Assembly: GCF_963515715.1 (NCBI RefSeq)
Contig: NZ_CAUPZS010000001.1
Coordinates: forward strand, 62,001 to 126,000
Length of the DNA: 64,000 nucleotides
Direction of reading: 5' to 3'
Source: Clostridium_AW sp963515715
Lineage (GTDB): Bacteria; Bacillota; Clostridia; Clostridiales; Clostridiaceae
A program made the position numbers and the translations under genes. Under the pieces are notes generated by a model, which saw only the letters and a list, made by a program, of their open reading frames with translations, was not told the DNA's origin and did no database searches. Positions 27,873 through 35,940 of the stretch are shown in pieces. The first letter of the stretch is position 1; every line of letters starts with the position of its first letter.

Positions 27873-28361
27873 ATTAATATTATATTAATTGGTATGCCAG
27901 GATGTGGAAAGACCACATTAGGTAAAAAACTAAGTAAATCAACAGGATATAATTTTATAGATACAGATTTATTAATAGAAAAAAAAGTTGGTCTATCCAT
28001 AACAGGCATATTTAAGAAAAACGGGGAAAAGTACTTTAGAATATTGGAAAAAAACTTGCTTTGTGAAATAAAAAATTATGAAAATCATATAATTTCTACT
28101 GGAGGAGGTTTTCCCATATATAACGACAATATGGAAGTGTTAAACAGCCTAGGATTAACAGTTTTTTTGAAAGTGCCTATAGAAGAATTGATGAAGAGAA
28201 ATTTAACTAAAAGACCTTTACTAGTAGGAAATATGGAAGAAAAACTAAAAGAACTATATAAAATAAGATTACCAATTTATAATAAAGCTAAACTTATAGT
28301 AGATAATTATAATATATCACTGGATGAAATTATAAAATCAATTATAGATAAAATGAAATAA
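27873..28361 (+). CDS. aroK: Shikimate kinase, apparently AUU start
   Basis: Phosphorylates shikimate at the 3-hydroxyl. It has the P-loop GMPGCGKTT, the DTD motif (FIDTDLLIE), the shikimate-binding STGGG and the lid Arg region (TKRPLL). The beta-1 strand NIILIG lies upstream of the first ATG (27894), so starting there would delete part of the nucleotide-binding fold. In frame, GGAGAGG (27861-27867) is followed five bases later by ATT 27873, the best-placed start. 162 residues from there, normal for AroK. Confidence 0.78.
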   Translation: MNIILIGMPGCGKTTLGKKLSKSTGYNFIDTDLLIEKKVGLSITGIFKKNGEKYFRILEKNLLCEIKNYENHIISTGGGFPIYNDNMEVLNSLGLTVFLKVPIEELMKRNLTKRPLLVGNMEEKLKELYKIRLPIYNKAKLIVDNYNISLDEIIKSIIDKMK

Positions 28362-28375
28362 TTGTACAATATTAT

Positions 28376-28404
28376 TTGCAAATAAGTAGAAGTTTTGATA
28401 AAAT
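28376..28404 (+). promoter_or_regulatory. Likely promoter for aroQ-pepP-efp
   Basis: TTGCAA at 28376-28381, a 17-base spacer and TAAAAT at 28399-28404, in the gap between aroK and aroQ. Confidence 0.5.
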
Positions 28405-28463
28405 ATCATTGTTCAAATGTATTCCAGTTTATATAAATAATTCATCGAGAGGGATTGTTAAAT

Positions 28464-28919
28464 GTGCAACCATTGAAATTATTGATAATAAATGGACCTA
28501 ATTTAAATTTACTAGGCACAAGAGAAAAGGATATATATGGTAATCTTACTTTAGAGGATATTAATAATATTATAAAAGAGAATACTAAAGATGATGATAT
28601 ATATATAGATTTTTTTCAAAGTAATTGTGAAGGAGAGATAGTTACTGCTATTGGTGAAAGTATAAATAAGTATTCGGGAATTGTAATAAATCCTGGAGCC
28701 TATTCACATTATAGTATAGCAATCTTAGATGCTATAAGAGGTGTTGATATACCTATTATTGAGGTTCATTTAAGCAATATATATGGTAGAGAGGAATATA
28801 GAAGAAAAAGTATTACTGCAGAAGGTTGCATTGGGGTCATAAGTGGCTTTGGATATTATGGATATATTATGGCTGTAGATGCATTAATTAATAATATTAA
28901 TAAAGTTATTAAACCTTAA
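28464..28919 (+). CDS. aroQ: 3-dehydroquinate dehydratase, type II
   Basis: Dehydrates 3-dehydroquinate in the shikimate pathway. Signatures are INGPNLNLLGTRE (catalytic Tyr follows in DIYG), SNCEGEIV, NPGAYSHYSIAI and EVHLSNIYGREEYR. Three starts are possible: TTG 28455, GTG 28464, or TTG 28473. GTG 28464 has the best spacing from GAGAGGG. About 151 residues. The neighbouring aminopeptidase and efp match the Bacillus order aroQ-yqhT-efp. Confidence 0.92.
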   Translation: MQPLKLLIINGPNLNLLGTREKDIYGNLTLEDINNIIKENTKDDDIYIDFFQSNCEGEIVTAIGESINKYSGIVINPGAYSHYSIAILDAIRGVDIPIIEVHLSNIYGREEYRRKSITAEGCIGVISGFGYYGYIMAVDALINNINKVIKP

Positions 28920-28939
28920 AGATACATAGGGGTGAAAAA

Positions 28940-30007
28940 ATGTATAAAAATAGAATTGATAATTTAAGAAATTCAATGAAATCTAAAGAAATAGACGGAA
29001 TATTATTGATTGGAGATCACAATAGAAACTATATATCAGGATTTACTGGTGACGAGAGCTATGTGATAATAGGATTAGAAAAATCGGTTTTTATAACAGA
29101 CTCAAGATACACTCAACAAGCTAAAGAACAAGTTGAGGGAATGGAAATAAGAGAATACAAAGGTAAAATAGAAGACTTTTTGAGAGATACAATAGCAGAG
29201 TTAAATATAAGAAAAATAGGATTTGAAGAAAATATTATTACGTATAAAAACTATATTGCATACAAAGAAAGCTTTAATTGCGAAATGGTTCCACTTGAAG
29301 GAATTATAGAAGAATTAAGAGTTATAAAGGACAATGATGAAATAGAATGTATAAAAAAAGCGGCATCTATTGCAGATAAAGCTTTTGATAAGATACTACA
29401 ATTTATAAGACCAGGGGTATCAGAAAAGGAAGTAGCTGTAGAGCTTGAATACTGGTTAAAAAGATATGGAGGCTCAGGACTTTCATTTCCTTCCATAGTT
29501 GCTTCTGGTGAAAGATCAGCATTACCACACGGCGAACCAACGGATAAAGTCATTAGAATGAATGATTTTGTTACGCTAGATTTTGGTTGTATTTATAAAG
29601 ACTATTGTTCAGATATGACAAGGACATTAGTTATGGGTAATGCTTCAGAAAAGATGCTTCATGTATATAACACAGTTTTAAAAGCACAAGAAGAAGCTTT
29701 AAAAGCAATAAGACCTGGACTTACAGGAACTGATGTCGATAAAGTGGCAAGGGATATAATTACATCAGAGGGTTATGGAAAATATTTTGGTCATGGACTT
29801 GGCCATGGAGTAGGTAGAGAAGTACATGAAAATCCTAGAATAAGTCCTGCAGGATCTAATGTTTTGAAACCAGGAATGGTGATTACAGATGAGCCTGGTA
29901 TTTATATTCCTAATGAGTTTGGAGTTAGAATTGAAGATTTAGTTTTGGTTACTGAGGATGGATATGAAGTTCTTTCCAAGTCACCAAAAAATTTAATAAT
30001 AATATAA
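28940..30007 (+). CDS. pepP: Xaa-Pro aminopeptidase family metallopeptidase (M24B)
   Basis: Cytoplasmic aminopeptidase that likely cleaves X-Pro peptides. The 355-residue protein has a creatinase N-terminal domain (about 1-130) and a pita-bread catalytic domain with the M24 metal ligands: LDFGCIYKDYCSDMTR (two Asp), GHGLGHGVGREVHE (His), TDEPGIY (Glu) and RIEDLV (Glu). It is the YqhT equivalent, directly upstream of efp. Confidence 0.93.
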   Translation: MYKNRIDNLRNSMKSKEIDGILLIGDHNRNYISGFTGDESYVIIGLEKSVFITDSRYTQQAKEQVEGMEIREYKGKIEDFLRDTIAELNIRKIGFEENIITYKNYIAYKESFNCEMVPLEGIIEELRVIKDNDEIECIKKAASIADKAFDKILQFIRPGVSEKEVAVELEYWLKRYGGSGLSFPSIVASGERSALPHGEPTDKVIRMNDFVTLDFGCIYKDYCSDMTRTLVMGNASEKMLHVYNTVLKAQEEALKAIRPGLTGTDVDKVARDIITSEGYGKYFGHGLGHGVGREVHENPRISPAGSNVLKPGMVITDEPGIYIPNEFGVRIEDLVLVTEDGYEVLSKSPKNLIII

Positions 30008-30080
30008 ATTTAATAAGTATTAACTTACCTGATAAGGTTATAATATAAATGAATTAATTGTTTTGGAGGGATTCTTAGAT

Positions 30081-30638
30081 ATGATATCAGCAGGAGATTT
30101 GAGAAAAGGTACTACATTTGAATTAGATGGACAAGTTTACACAGTTGTGGACTTTTTACATGTTAAACCAGGAAAAGGAGCTGCTTTCGTTAGAGCGAAG
30201 ATGAAAAATGTTATTTCTGGCGGTGTTACAGAAACAACATTCAACCCAACTCACAAACTTCAAGAAGCTGTAATTGAAAGAAAAGAAATGCAATATTTAT
30301 ATACAGATGGTCAGCTATACTACTTTATGGACCAAGAAACTTTTGAGCAGATTCCATTAAATTTTGAACAGGTTGAAGAGGCAATAAAATTCTTAAAAGA
30401 AAATATGTTTGCAGTAATTAAATTTTACAAAGGAGAAGCTTTTTCAGTTGAAGCTCCAAACTTTGTTGAATTACAAATTACTCACACTGAACCAGGTGCA
30501 AAGGGGAATACTACAACTAACGTTTTAAAACCAGCTACTGTTGAAACAGGAGCAGTTGTTCCAGTTCCACTATTCGTTAATGAAGGAGATGTTATAAGAA
30601 TAGACACTAGAACTGGTGAATATATGGAGAGAGTTTAG
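30081..30638 (+). CDS. efp: Translation elongation factor P
   Basis: Ribosome rescue factor for polyproline stalls. The start is ATG 30081, ten bases after GGAGGG, giving the standard 185 residues. The KOW-like N domain carries HVKPGKGAAFVRAK with the modifiable Lys at the loop tip (about 32), followed by two OB domains (YTDGQLYYFMDQETFEQI, NEGDVIRIDTRTGEYMERV). It is the last chromosomal gene before the prophage. Confidence 0.97.
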   Translation: MISAGDLRKGTTFELDGQVYTVVDFLHVKPGKGAAFVRAKMKNVISGGVTETTFNPTHKLQEAVIERKEMQYLYTDGQLYYFMDQETFEQIPLNFEQVEEAIKFLKENMFAVIKFYKGEAFSVEAPNFVELQITHTEPGAKGNTTTNVLKPATVETGAVVPVPLFVNEGDVIRIDTRTGEYMERV

Positions 30639-30853
30639 TCAATAATATAATTAACGTATTTTGGTAACGGCATACGATTCGTATGGATAATGACTAAATT
30701 TTAGAAGAGTTCAAATGACACTAGTAAAATCAAGGCTTCACAGGGGAAGATAAATGATACATATGATGACATACGTATTTTAATCAATCTGTGATGGCAT
30801 ATGACACCTTTAAATGTATGTATAGAAATCGTACATTTGGAGGTGTTTTTTAT
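30639..30853. other. Left prophage junction / integrase leader
   Basis: No convincing gene. It contains a 7-base-arm palindrome CATACGA/TCGTATG (30671-30685), related CATACGT/CATATG words downstream, and another inverted repeat AAATGTA/TACATTT just before the integrase ribosome site. These may be integrase arm sites or operators, and attL should be here; no second copy is available for comparison. Confidence 0.4.
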
Positions 30854-31771
30854 ATGGAATTAAACAGTATTATTAAGGAATTTTGTTTTGAATGTGAGGT
30901 TAGAAATTACTCACCAAAAACAATTAAAGTTTACAAAAACAATTTGGATTTATTTAGTACATATCTAAAAAATGAGTTTAACATTAGTGATTTAGAAGAA
31001 ATTAAAACAATTCACATTAAAAAATATTTTAAGTTTTTAACTCAAAGAAAACTTAAACCCAGTTATATTAATATTATACTTAAGAATTTAAGGTCACTAT
31101 TTAGATATTGTGTAGATGAAGAGTATATAACTGAAGACCCAGCATTGAAAGTTGGTTGGCAAAAAGAAGGCAAAACAATAATACAAACTTTCAATGATAG
31201 GGAAATATTAAGAATGCTAGATGCTTATAAATTTTCAACTTATTTAGAAGCAAGAAATAAAATGATTATTGCTTTTCTAGTAGACACTGGTGCTAGGAAT
31301 AATGAAAGTTGCACTTTATTGTGGCAAGACATAAAGGACAAGGTAATATTAATAAGAGGTAAAGGAAACAAAGAAAGACAAGTAAGTGTTAGTCCTTTGT
31401 TGAGAAGGTACATGTTCAGGTACGAAAGAATTAGAGAGCATTATTTTAAAAATAAAATATTAAAATATGATAACTATTTTTTAAGTAATACAGGAAAGCC
31501 TTTAACAACAGAAACAGTAGAAAGAGTAGTAAAAGAAGCTGGAAAAAGAGCAGGTGTTAGAGAGGAAATAAGATGCTCACCACACACAATACGTCACTGG
31601 CACGCCCAAGAGCAGCTAAGAAATGGACTAGATGTATACTCGTTAAGTAGACTATTGGGGCATGATAGCATAACTATAACTAAGAGATATTTACAAAGTA
31701 TTAAAGATGAAGATATTATAGATTTAGCTTTAAAGACAAGCCCTTTGATGAATATAAGAGGAGGTAGATAG
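30854..31771 (+). CDS. int: Phage integrase (tyrosine recombinase)
   Basis: Site-specific recombinase for integration. Start ATG 30854 lies eight bases after GGAGGTG. The 305-residue protein has a SAM-like core-binding domain (about 1-95) and a catalytic domain with the complete set: Arg148 (GARNNES), Lys170, His244-x-x-Arg247 (HTIRH), His270 (LLGHDS) and Tyr279 (KRYLQ). It abuts an HTH gene (three-base gap) and lies next to the presumed attL. Confidence 0.93.
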   Translation: MELNSIIKEFCFECEVRNYSPKTIKVYKNNLDLFSTYLKNEFNISDLEEIKTIHIKKYFKFLTQRKLKPSYINIILKNLRSLFRYCVDEEYITEDPALKVGWQKEGKTIIQTFNDREILRMLDAYKFSTYLEARNKMIIAFLVDTGARNNESCTLLWQDIKDKVILIRGKGNKERQVSVSPLLRRYMFRYERIREHYFKNKILKYDNYFLSNTGKPLTTETVERVVKEAGKRAGVREEIRCSPHTIRHWHAQEQLRNGLDVYSLSRLLGHDSITITKRYLQSIKDEDIIDLALKTSPLMNIRGGR

Positions 31772-31774
31772 ATA

Positions 31775-32257
31775 ATGACTAAGAAAAAGTGGTATCAACA
31801 CGTAAAACCGTACATAAAAGACCTATTTTTAAGAAAAATACTACAAGCTAATCTATCACCTCAAGCAACAAAACTTTTATTAATATTAAAAGGACATAAA
31901 AATGGTTCTACAGGGCTTTGTTGTCCATCACAGGCACTTTTGGCTATAGAGATGAGTAAATCTATTAGAAGCATTCAACGTTACTTAAATGAGCTTATAA
32001 TGAGTGGAATAGTCGCAGTAGAACGTATGGGGAAAATGATAAGTAATAAATACTACTTGCTTATAGATGATGATTTAGAAGAGTTTAAAGAGCAATATGC
32101 TGAATCGAGAGAAGTAGCTACAAATATTAAAGATAAATGTAACAAGTACATAAATAAAAACAACGGTAAGAAGCTACAAAAAGGAACTTGGGATTATACT
32201 GGTAGAGGAACAGATTATTATACTAACCTAGCAGATAAGTTATTGGGATTAACCTAA
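31775..32257 (+). CDS. Winged-helix DNA-binding protein
   Basis: 160-residue protein with a winged HTH of the helix_turn_helix_36 type at about residues 25-95 (LSPQATKLLLILKGHKNG, CPSQALLAIEM, RSIQRYLNELIMSGIV), as found in replication initiators and phage regulators. The C-terminal part is basic and unassigned. It begins three bases after the integrase stop with GGAGGT upstream, so the two form a unit. It could be an excision or replication regulator; iteron-like repeats lie just downstream. Confidence 0.7.
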   Translation: MTKKKWYQHVKPYIKDLFLRKILQANLSPQATKLLLILKGHKNGSTGLCCPSQALLAIEMSKSIRSIQRYLNELIMSGIVAVERMGKMISNKYYLLIDDDLEEFKEQYAESREVATNIKDKCNKYINKNNGKKLQKGTWDYTGRGTDYYTNLADKLLGLT

Positions 32258-32273
32258 ACAAAAAAAGGAAAAA

Positions 32274-32306
32274 GCACTTGCAGAACGGGCAATTCTGAAC
32301 AAGTGC
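32274..32306 (+). terminator. Interrupted hairpin after the int-HTH unit
   Basis: Outer arms GCACTTG/CAAGTGC (32274-32280, 32300-32306) and inner arms CAGAA/TTCTG with a seven-base loop. There is no T run, so it may be a processing structure or weak terminator. Confidence 0.45.
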
Positions 32307-32777
32307 AAACAACTTAATATCACAAACTTTTACACTTACTATTATACCAAACTTTTTTTAAAATATAAACAGGGTAAGTGTATTTGTCATGTAAAAAATA
32401 ATTCGAAAATCATTATTAATTAATATTTGTATTTTATTATAAGTGTTTTATGTTTTTAGATAGTGTTTTTTAGATATGAACTACTAAAACACTCATAAAA
32501 GAATACAATCTAGTGTGATTTATATCTGATTACTCATAGTGACACGACATTCATGCTATACGGATGCGACAAAGTTAACAAAAAGTGATACGACAAGGAT
32601 GTAACGGAAATATATATAACTTTCTTAATATATAATATTTAATAGATTTTACAACCTAGATAAAACAACAGATAGAAGAATTGAAACTGGAAGAGGGAAA
32701 AGAGTTCTCCCCTTTAAAGGGGAAAACCTCTAATATCAAGGGCGGAAGACCTTATAAATTAAAATTTAAAATAAATA
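32307..32777. other. Noncoding stretch with iteron-like repeats and palindromes
   Basis: No gene seen. It holds an inverted repeat AGTGTTTTA/TAAAACACT (32442-32450, 32485-32493). Three copies of GAYRCGACA occur at 32541-32549, 32563-32571 and 32587-32595, spaced 22 and 24 bases. A 14-base perfect palindrome CCCCTTTAAAGGGG is at 32709-32722. The three spaced words resemble iterons or operators. Confidence 0.5.
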
Positions 32778-33425
32778 CTAACTTATATTAATATATTCAT
32801 TAGAAATACCAGCTATCTCATATACAGTATAGGCATTTAAATTTAAACATTCAGAAATTAAATCATCTAAATTAACTACGTCTATAGAAATTGTTGCAAG
32901 TTTACTTTTTTTTAATTTAGAACAATATTCCAAGCAGTTTTTATGAGCTCCATTCAAAGTTACTATAATACCAGAAGAAACGTTATCAGCTATCATAGCA
33001 CCACATAATTTTTGTGCAATTGGTCTTCCGACTTTATCTTTTTGATGTTTGCATTCCAAATAAACAACTTCTCCATTTTTTCTTAAAATAACATCTTTGC
33101 CTTTATCATTTGTTTTGGAAGTTACTTCGTATGTATAATCTCCGGCTAAAGCAAATAATTTAGCTGAAAAAATTTCAAAATCCCACCACTGCATATCGCT
33201 TATTGCACTTTTTATTGTATATATATCACTGTTAAATAGATTTCTAGGAGTAATATTATTAGAATCATTTGTACTCCAATTTAATAAGTAAATTATAAAA
33301 ATTAATATAACAATAACTATAGCTATAGTTATAATAAATTTAATAATAGAACATCCCCCCATAAAAGTAATTAATAAAATTATATTAGTTATTATTATTA
33401 AATATGATGTATAATTTATATCCAT
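32778..33425 (-). CDS. Membrane-anchored Mrr-like PD-(D/E)XK nuclease
   Basis: Predicted restriction-type endonuclease. The 215-residue product (ATG at 33425; ribosome site poor, start uncertain) has two hydrophobic helices at about 8-22 and 27-48, then an Mrr-cat-like domain: WWDFEIFSAKLFALAG, Asp111 in GKDVI, the Glu124-Cys-Lys126 pair (YLECKHQ), Gln138 and the following beta strand (GIIVTLNG). Mrr enzymes cut modified DNA. Minus-strand orientation inside plus-strand phage genes marks it as lysogenic cargo, plausibly anti-phage; that role is inference. Confidence 0.72.
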   Translation of the reverse strand: MDINYTSYLIIITNIILLITFMGGCSIIKFIITIAIVIVILIFIIYLLNWSTNDSNNITPRNLFNSDIYTIKSAISDMQWWDFEIFSAKLFALAGDYTYEVTSKTNDKGKDVILRKNGEVVYLECKHQKDKVGRPIAQKLCGAMIADNVSSGIIVTLNGAHKNCLEYCSKLKKSKLATISIDVVNLDDLISECLNLNAYTVYEIAGISNEYINIS

Positions 33426-33467
33426 AATATGGTAAAATGATAGTTGAAGATGGGGGTGAGTGTTAAA

Positions 33468-33677
33468 ATGAAAATAAAATTTATAGAAGAAAGTAACCAA
33501 GATAATGTTTTGATGGAAACAGTAAACACAGAAATTTTAAGTGCTGTATTTGCTAAATGTACACAAATACAAATTAGCAAGGAAAATGAAATATTGACAT
33601 GTGAATATAATTATAATGTTTTAAAAGTATTGGAAAATGAAATAGATATTTATGTGACTATTACAGATAGTATTTAA
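33468..33677 (+). CDS. Small protein of unknown function
   Basis: 69-residue protein, ATG 33468 with GGGGGTG nine bases upstream, divergent from the Mrr-like gene and followed by a strong terminator. No recognisable domain; it is mixed alpha/beta by appearance, with one Cys pair (ILTCEYN, FAKCTQ). It may be a partner or antagonist of the divergent nuclease, but nothing in the sequence proves it. Confidence 0.5.
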   Translation: MKIKFIEESNQDNVLMETVNTEILSAVFAKCTQIQISKENEILTCEYNYNVLKVLENEIDIYVTITDSI

Positions 33678-33679
33678 AT

Positions 33680-33710
33680 AAAGACTAGGAAATTAATCCT
33701 AGTCTTTCGT
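33680..33710. terminator. Strong hairpin terminator
   Basis: Perfect 11-base arms (33680-33690 and 33697-33707) with a six-base loop. T and A runs at the ends allow it to act on both strands. Confidence 0.85.
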
Positions 33711-33747
33711 ATTCAGTTAAATCTTCTATGTTACAGTTAAAACATGT

Positions 33748-34115
33748 ACAAACATCATGCAAAGGGGTATAGGCAATGTAAATCCTATGAAAATGGCTAA
33801 ATGCATTAAAGAATTAGAACGGATTTATGGAATTAAAAATGGAGGAGATAGAGGGAATCAATATAAAAAGGCAGAACCGAATAATTCGGATGTGGTACGA
33901 ACACAAAGACAACTTGCCGAACAAATAGGTGTTAATCAAGATACACTACTTAACTATAAAAAACTTAACGACCTAATACCAGAATTGCAGTCACTAGTTG
34001 AGAATGGCACTTTAAAAGCAACTACAGCATATAAAATATGGGCTAAAATGCCACCAGAAGAACAAGAAACGTTTTTTAATGATATTGGTCAAGAGAAGAT
34101 AAAAAAGTTAACTTA
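33748..34115 (+). pseudogene. ParB-like gene fragment (copy A)
   Basis: Begins abruptly at ATGTACAAACATC, shared with copies C and D, and encodes the middle of a ParB/Spo0J-like protein: MQRGIGNVNPMKMAKCI, then a variable linker with P-N-N-S, the HTH region (QLAEQIGVNQDTLLNYKKL) and LVENGTLKATTAYKIWAKMPPEEQE. The N-terminal ParB nuclease-like domain is missing, and the C terminus runs into an unrelated receiver-domain fragment. Likely nonfunctional. Confidence 0.75.
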
Positions 34116-34316
34116 TTACCAACAGGATATGACTTGGTTAAGTATATCTGTGAAAATGGATTAAGGGCAGATAAAATCTATTTACACACAGATAATCCTG
34201 TTGGCAGAGAGAATATGTATCAAACATTAATAGGGGCAAGGAGAAGAGGTTTTATAGATAGTAGTATTAAGATTTATAATTATCCGTTTGTTAAAAATAA
34301 ATATTCTGAAAGGTAA
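34116..34316 (+). pseudogene. C-terminal fragment of a cyclic-phosphate receiver-like (cREC) protein
   Basis: Frame encoding LPTGYDLVKYICENGL, KIYLHTDNPVGRENMYQ and a basic tail, resembling the C-terminal half of cyclic-phosphate processing receiver domains, usually near 90 residues. The N-terminal half, with its acidic pocket, is absent, replaced upstream by the ParB-like fragment in another frame. Assigned from remembered family pattern, so moderate confidence. Confidence 0.5.
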
Positions 34317-34397
34317 TAATGTAGACTTATATACTCGTTGATTTAGTATAAAGTGACTATTTTTTTATAAGGGTATTTAAAGAAACTATATTGTATT

Positions 34398-35831
34398 TTA
34401 TTGAAAAAATTCCTTATATGGATGTTTGTTATACATTCTTGGTATAGCTTTTTCAGCTCTTTTTATAATTAAATTCTCATCTATATGTTTAATAATAGAA
34501 CTAATATTCAAATCAAATAAATAACTAAGTTCTTCTAATGAAAAACCACTTTCATATAATTTTCTTATAATAGACTGCCTTATAAACTGCATATTGAGTT
34601 GCTTTTTTTTATCTTCTTCCAAATTTAAATTATCAAATTTATTATTTACTATATTATGAAATGTGGAACGAGTAAGTTTATCATATTTGCTATCATATTT
34701 TGTGCAAAAAATATAACTACATTTTATTTTAAGCTTCTTTTTTTCTTTTATGATATTGTTAACTAAACATTTCATGGGTTCGGTTAATAAATAAGTTTTT
34801 TTATTGACTTCAATTATATTCTTTTTGAAATTAATATCGGATTCTTTTAAGTTTATTATTTCATTTATTTTAAATCCAAGTAAGATAAGTATAAAAATTA
34901 ATTTATTTCTGGAAGAATTGCTCTTATCATTATAATTATTTAGCATTGCTTCAATTTGAATGTTTTCCAAATATAATTCATTAGTTTTCTTTTTTCTTTT
35001 TAAATCAATTTCTGTTATATAATTTTTAATGTCAAAATTTTTGAATGAATTTAAAGAAATCTTACTCGTATCTTCAAGGTAATTTACAAATTTAAGTATA
35101 TAATTATATTTAGACAAAACGGAATCTTTTTTTAGTTTATCATCTTTTTTATTGTTCAAATAATTTATGAATTTCTTGAAATTGGATATAGAAAAATAAT
35201 TTAAATCATATGAATCAAATGATGATATCAAGTATTTAACGAACATATTATAAGCACTCCAATATTGAAGCTTGCTTGAATTAGACATGCCGCTTTTATC
35301 AATAACATCTAAATCAAATTCCTTCCAGTTTAAATAATAATTAGTAGTTCTTTTTATAAATAATGAATCAAGTGTGAGAAACTCATACATTAATTTGTTG
35401 TTACGTTTAGAAACATTAGTAGGAATATTAACTAAAAAATATTCAAGTACAATTTTTTGATCAGGGAGAGTATCTAATTTGTCATTTACTAAAATATAAT
35501 GATTTCCGTTAGTTAATAATCCCCAGCTAATATTTTTATCATGTAAATAAGAGTTAATCTGGCGAATATCTTCTTCAAATAAATCGAGATTTTTCCCTTT
35601 TATTTCAATATAAAAAGTATCTTTTTCTTTATTCCTTATATTAATACCTATATCAACTCTTTTGTCTTTATATTTTTTATTGGGGTTAACTTCATAACTA
35701 AAATCATCAGAATTATAATTTAAAAGGTTAAGAAACTCAAGTATTATCTTAATTTTTACTGTTTCTTCATTAGCATCTGAGGGCAATCTTTTGTAAGCAA
35801 GTTTTATATCATCTAAGGTTTTTTCACGCAT
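34398..35831 (-). CDS. HsdR-N-like PD-(D/E)XK nuclease fused to a degenerate tyrosine-recombinase fold
   Basis: 477-residue protein, ATG with GGAGG seven bases upstream. Residues 1-130 look like the type I restriction HsdR N-terminal nuclease: Asp60 (RVDIGI), Glu76-Ile-Lys78 (FYIEIKGK), Gln91 with Tyr95, and LLTNG. Residues about 165-275 resemble a SAM-like core-binding domain. Residues about 285-470 follow a tyrosine-recombinase catalytic fold (LILLGFKINEIINLKESDI; FIRQSIIRKLYESGFSLEELSYLF), but box I Arg is Lys321, the HxxR His is lost (only Arg418 kept), and the Tyr position looks like His449. It may bind DNA through a dead recombinase and cut with the nuclease. No helicase motor is encoded beside it. 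A defence or anti-mobile-element role is inference. Confidence 0.7.
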   Translation of the reverse strand: MREKTLDDIKLAYKRLPSDANEETVKIKIILEFLNLLNYNSDDFSYEVNPNKKYKDKRVDIGINIRNKEKDTFYIEIKGKNLDLFEEDIRQINSYLHDKNISWGLLTNGNHYILVNDKLDTLPDQKIVLEYFLVNIPTNVSKRNNKLMYEFLTLDSLFIKRTTNYYLNWKEFDLDVIDKSGMSNSSKLQYWSAYNMFVKYLISSFDSYDLNYFSISNFKKFINYLNNKKDDKLKKDSVLSKYNYILKFVNYLEDTSKISLNSFKNFDIKNYITEIDLKRKKKTNELYLENIQIEAMLNNYNDKSNSSRNKLIFILILLGFKINEIINLKESDINFKKNIIEVNKKTYLLTEPMKCLVNNIIKEKKKLKIKCSYIFCTKYDSKYDKLTRSTFHNIVNNKFDNLNLEEDKKKQLNMQFIRQSIIRKLYESGFSLEELSYLFDLNISSIIKHIDENLIIKRAEKAIPRMYNKHPYKEFFQ

Positions 35832-35906
35832 ATGAATTCCTCCAAATAATTTATTTTATTGAGAATAGTATATGAAATAAAATAAATTTTAATACACAAT
35901 TAAACA

Positions 35907-35940
35907 AAAAAAGACTAAACTCTCAGGCTTAGTCTTTTTT
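35907..35940. terminator. Bidirectional terminator inside the HTH gene end
   Basis: Perfect 12-base arms (35907-35918, 35929-35940) with A/T tracts on both sides. The HTH stop codon lies within the stem, so the HTH transcript ends here and the downstream nuclease-recombinase gene needs its own promoter. Confidence 0.88.
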
